Shown here in pieces: positions 14,603 to 15,757 of a stretch of DNA of 15,757 bases. The stretch is from CALDTK01 sp041744755. GTDB taxonomy: Bacteria > Bacteroidota > Bacteroidia > Chitinophagales > Saprospiraceae. Position numbers and translations under genes: made by a program. Numbering within the stretch: position 1 is the first letter of the stretch; every line of letters starts with the position of its first letter. The stretch spans positions 1 through 15,757 of the forward strand of contig JBGTKC010000250.1 of assembly GCA_041744755.1 (NCBI GenBank), written 5' to 3'. A model generated the notes under the pieces. It was given only the letters and a program-made list of their open reading frames with translations, searched no databases and had not been told where the DNA came from.

Positions 14603-14636
14603 CGAGGGCTTCCGCCAAAACCTACTACCGCCCTCG
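14603..14636 (+). terminator. Hairpin downstream of the MerR-like gene, motif copy in its loop
   Basis: CGAGGGC (14603-14609) pairs perfectly with GCCCTCG (14630-14636). The 20-nt loop holds most of a dispersed-motif copy. It lies 88 nt past the MerR-like stop codon. There is no T-run; a termination or RNA-end role is inferred from position only. The rest of 14516-14675 shows only short weak stems. Confidence 0.4.
14607..14622 (-). repeat. Dispersed motif, 15/16 match, intergenic
   Basis: GGCTTCCGCCAAAACC on the plus strand differs at one base from the reverse complement of the motif. It is a non-coding copy, lying between the MerR-like and YceI genes. Confidence 0.75.
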
Positions 14637-14675
14637 TGCCCGGTGTTCACCCGCGGACCAAATATTTTCGGCCCA

Positions 14676-14706
14676 TTTTTGCAACGCGGCAACCAAACCG
14701 CCTAAT
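14676..14706 (+). promoter_or_regulatory. Putative promoter of the YceI gene
   Basis: TTTTTG at 14676-14681 and TAAT at 14703-14706 are 21 nt apart, correct for a Bacteroidota -33/-7 pair, although the second box lacks the TTTG part. A 14-bp palindrome directly follows. Confidence 0.3.
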
Positions 14707-14707
14707 A

Positions 14708-14721
14708 GATGTATATACATC
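14708..14721. promoter_or_regulatory. Perfect 14-bp palindrome, candidate operator
   Basis: GATGTATATACATC is perfectly palindromic, AT-rich in a GC-rich background, and lies 26 nt before the YceI start codon at the expected transcription start. That position suits a repressor site. The adjacent MerR-like regulator is the obvious candidate to bind it, by inference. Confidence 0.5.
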
Positions 14722-14747
14722 AAATCTCCAAACTCAAACCCCTTAGT

Positions 14748-15407
14748 ATGAACCGTAACATCCTCCCCCTCCTCGTCGCCGGGACGCTCCTCGCCGCCTG
14801 CGGCGGCAGCACCGAAGGTGTCGAAGTCGAAGTCACCGACGACGTACAGTCCGCGGCCCCCGTCGGCCAGGCGACCGTCTACAACGTCAGCCCCGCCGAA
14901 TCCTTCGTCACGTGGACCGGCGCCAAGCCCACCGGCGAGCACAAAGGCACCATCGGCGTTGCCGAGGGCCGCCTCGCCGTCCAGGGGGACGCCATCACGG
15001 CCGGCGACTTCGTCATGGACATGACCTCGCTCACGGTCACCGACCTCGACGAGGCCACCGGGAAATCTAAGCTCGAGGGTCACCTCAAGGGAGATGACTT
15101 CTTCAAGACAGGCCAGCACCCACAGGCCAAATTCACGATCACCAGCGTCGAGCCCATCGCCGGCGACGCCACCACGACCCACAAACTGACTGGCAACCTC
15201 GAGATGCTCGGCGTCACGAAGAGCATCACGATCCCCGCCAACGTCAACGTCACCGGCGACGCCGTCACGGCTACGACCCCGCCCTTCGAGATCAACCGCA
15301 CGGACTGGAACGTTAAGTACGGCTCCGGGCTCATTGGTACCGCGCAGGACAAGCTCATCAACGACGAGGTGGTTTTGGTGATCAACCTCAAGGCAGGTCG
15401 CGGCTAG
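14748..15407 (+). CDS. YceI family lipoprotein
   Basis: The 219-aa protein has a lipoprotein signal (MNRNILPLLVAGTLLAAC) with lipobox LLAAC and acceptor Cys18. A short acidic linker (VEVEVTDD) follows, then a YceI domain from about residue 40 to the end. YceI domains are lipocalin-like barrels that bind polyisoprenoid or other long lipids. Family features include YNVSPAESFVTWTGAKPTGEHKGTI, DFVMDMTSLTVTDL, KLEGHLKGDDFF, HPQAKFTITSVEP and a closing strand EVVLVINLKA. ATG 14748 is chosen because it directly precedes the lipoprotein signal; the frame stays open to an ATG at 14709 that overlaps the palindrome. It lies next to the MerR-like regulator with its own promoter-like region and palindrome, and a strong hairpin follows. 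Confidence 0.9.
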   Translation: MNRNILPLLVAGTLLAACGGSTEGVEVEVTDDVQSAAPVGQATVYNVSPAESFVTWTGAKPTGEHKGTIGVAEGRLAVQGDAITAGDFVMDMTSLTVTDLDEATGKSKLEGHLKGDDFFKTGQHPQAKFTITSVEPIAGDATTTHKLTGNLEMLGVTKSITIPANVNVTGDAVTATTPPFEINRTDWNVKYGSGLIGTAQDKLINDEVVLVINLKAGRG

Positions 15408-15424
15408 GTCCGTGCAGACTAGGT

Positions 15425-15440
15425 GGCTTGCGCCAGAACG
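15425..15440 (-). repeat. Dispersed motif, degenerate 13/16 copy
   Basis: GGCTTGCGCCAGAACG on the plus strand lies 17 nt past the YceI stop and directly before the 15-bp hairpin. It is weak alone, but it shares the motif-plus-3'-hairpin arrangement seen at 12380 and 14607. Confidence 0.35.
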
Positions 15441-15446
15441 TATACC

Positions 15447-15483
15447 GAGTGCCTCGTTCCCAAGTTATGGGGGCGGGGCACTC
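15447..15483 (+). terminator. Strong hairpin downstream of the YceI gene
   Basis: GAGTGCCTCGTTCCC (15447-15461) and GGGGGCGGGGCACTC (15469-15483) pair over all 15 positions with a 7-nt loop, AAGTTAT. Three pairs are U-G wobbles in plus-strand RNA; the opposite strand would have A-C mismatches, so the structure is plus-strand specific. It starts 39 nt after the stop codon. TTGCTAT follows instead of a full U-run. Confidence 0.6.
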
Positions 15484-15587
15484 TTGCTATGGTGAGCCAG
15501 CGGGATGCAACGCCACCGTCGCAGCCCCACACCCGCCGACAAACCCGGACGCGGGTGCCGTGCGGGATAGCACTGGGCGGCGTCCCG

Positions 15588-15595
15588 TACGTTTA
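15588..15595 (+). promoter_or_regulatory. Putative -7 box TACGTTTA of the last lipoprotein gene
   Basis: TACGTTTA is a 7/8 match to TAnnTTTG and ends 6 nt before the ATG at 15602, the same spacing as for the desaturase gene. No clear -33 TTG is seen. Confidence 0.35.
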
Positions 15596-15601
15596 CCCCG
15601 T

Positions 15602-15757
15602 ATGATGCGCACCCTCCTCTCCATTTGTATCGCCGGTTCGGCCATCGCCTGTCAGTCGCAATCCACCCCGGCCGCCGCCCCGAAAGCCGCCGCCGAGGCC
15701 CCGGTGCGCAGGCTCCCCCCGGCCACCGCCGCCGACACCACTGAGCCGGCCTGGATG
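15602..15757 (+). CDS. Probable lipoprotein (partial, runs off right edge)
   Basis: The first 52 codons are present. They open with MMRTLLSICIAGSAIAC, a short lipoprotein signal with lipobox ending at Cys17. An Ala/Pro-rich linker follows (STPAAAPKAAAEAPVRRLPP), with TTEPAWM at the window edge. The mature domain is outside the window, so no function can be given. Either of two adjacent ATG codons (15602 or 15605) could be the start. A promoter-like box lies 6 nt upstream and the YceI hairpin separates it from the preceding gene, so it is probably transcribed on its own. Confidence 0.65.
   Translation, partial: MMRTLLSICIAGSAIACQSQSTPAAAPKAAAEAPVRRLPPATAADTTEPAWM

Noticed and set aside
3427..14622. 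CRISPR array or tandem repeat as explanation of the recurring motif
   Set aside because: The copies are kilobases apart, on both strands and mostly inside unrelated genes; there is no regular spacing and no cas gene.

Overview
The window looks like high-GC Bacteroidota chromosome. The lineage call rests on a PorG-like (DUF6089) type IX secretion barrel, a DUF2853 protein, a carboxypeptidase-regulatory-like outer-membrane protein, a secreted tricorn-like S41 peptidase, a YceI lipoprotein and Bacteroidota-type promoter boxes (TTG ... TAnnTTTG). A Saprospiria/Lewinella-like organism would fit, but that is inference. I see no tRNA, rRNA, CRISPR array, transposase or phage gene. The genes are ordinary envelope, lipid and redox genes.

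Layout. 1-707 (minus): a Uma2-family protein followed by the N-terminus of a membrane protein that runs off the left edge. 708-955: divergent promoter region with a 20-bp perfect inverted repeat, one arm of which fills the loop of a 13-bp hairpin. 956-4177 (plus): secreted tricorn-like S41 peptidase. 4338-6479 (minus): outer-membrane protein with a carboxypeptidase regulatory-like domain. 6480-7058: non-coding stretch with a C11A8 tract and several dyads. 7059-7835 (minus): sterol desaturase/fatty acid hydroxylase family protein, divergent from 7929-9281 (plus), a glutathione-reductase-like flavoprotein. 9300-10664 (minus): M23 peptidase, convergent with the flavoprotein and divergent from an alpha/beta hydrolase (10835-11806). 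12036-12377 (plus): DUF2853. 12512-13339 (minus): PorG-like barrel. 13574-14515 (plus): MerR-type regulator with a degenerate B12-binding domain. 14748-15407 (plus): YceI lipoprotein. 15602-15757 (plus): start of another lipoprotein, cut by the right edge.

Most genes seem to be single transcription units, with divergent and convergent neighbours and their own promoter boxes and hairpins. Several promoter boxes lie only 4-6 nt before the start codon, suggesting leaderless mRNAs. The MerR-like regulator and the YceI lipoprotein are adjacent and co-oriented. A perfect 14-bp palindrome sits over the putative YceI promoter, so a regulator-target link is plausible.

The most striking signal is a dispersed 16-bp DNA motif, GGTTTTGGCGAAAGCC. 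It occurs exactly three times, and about nine more times with one or two changes. Copies lie on both strands, in different reading frames of unrelated genes and in intergenic regions, where several sit at or beside 3' hairpins. The density (about one per 1.3 kb) resembles DNA uptake sequences or HIP1-type iterated motifs. I know of no description of this motif.
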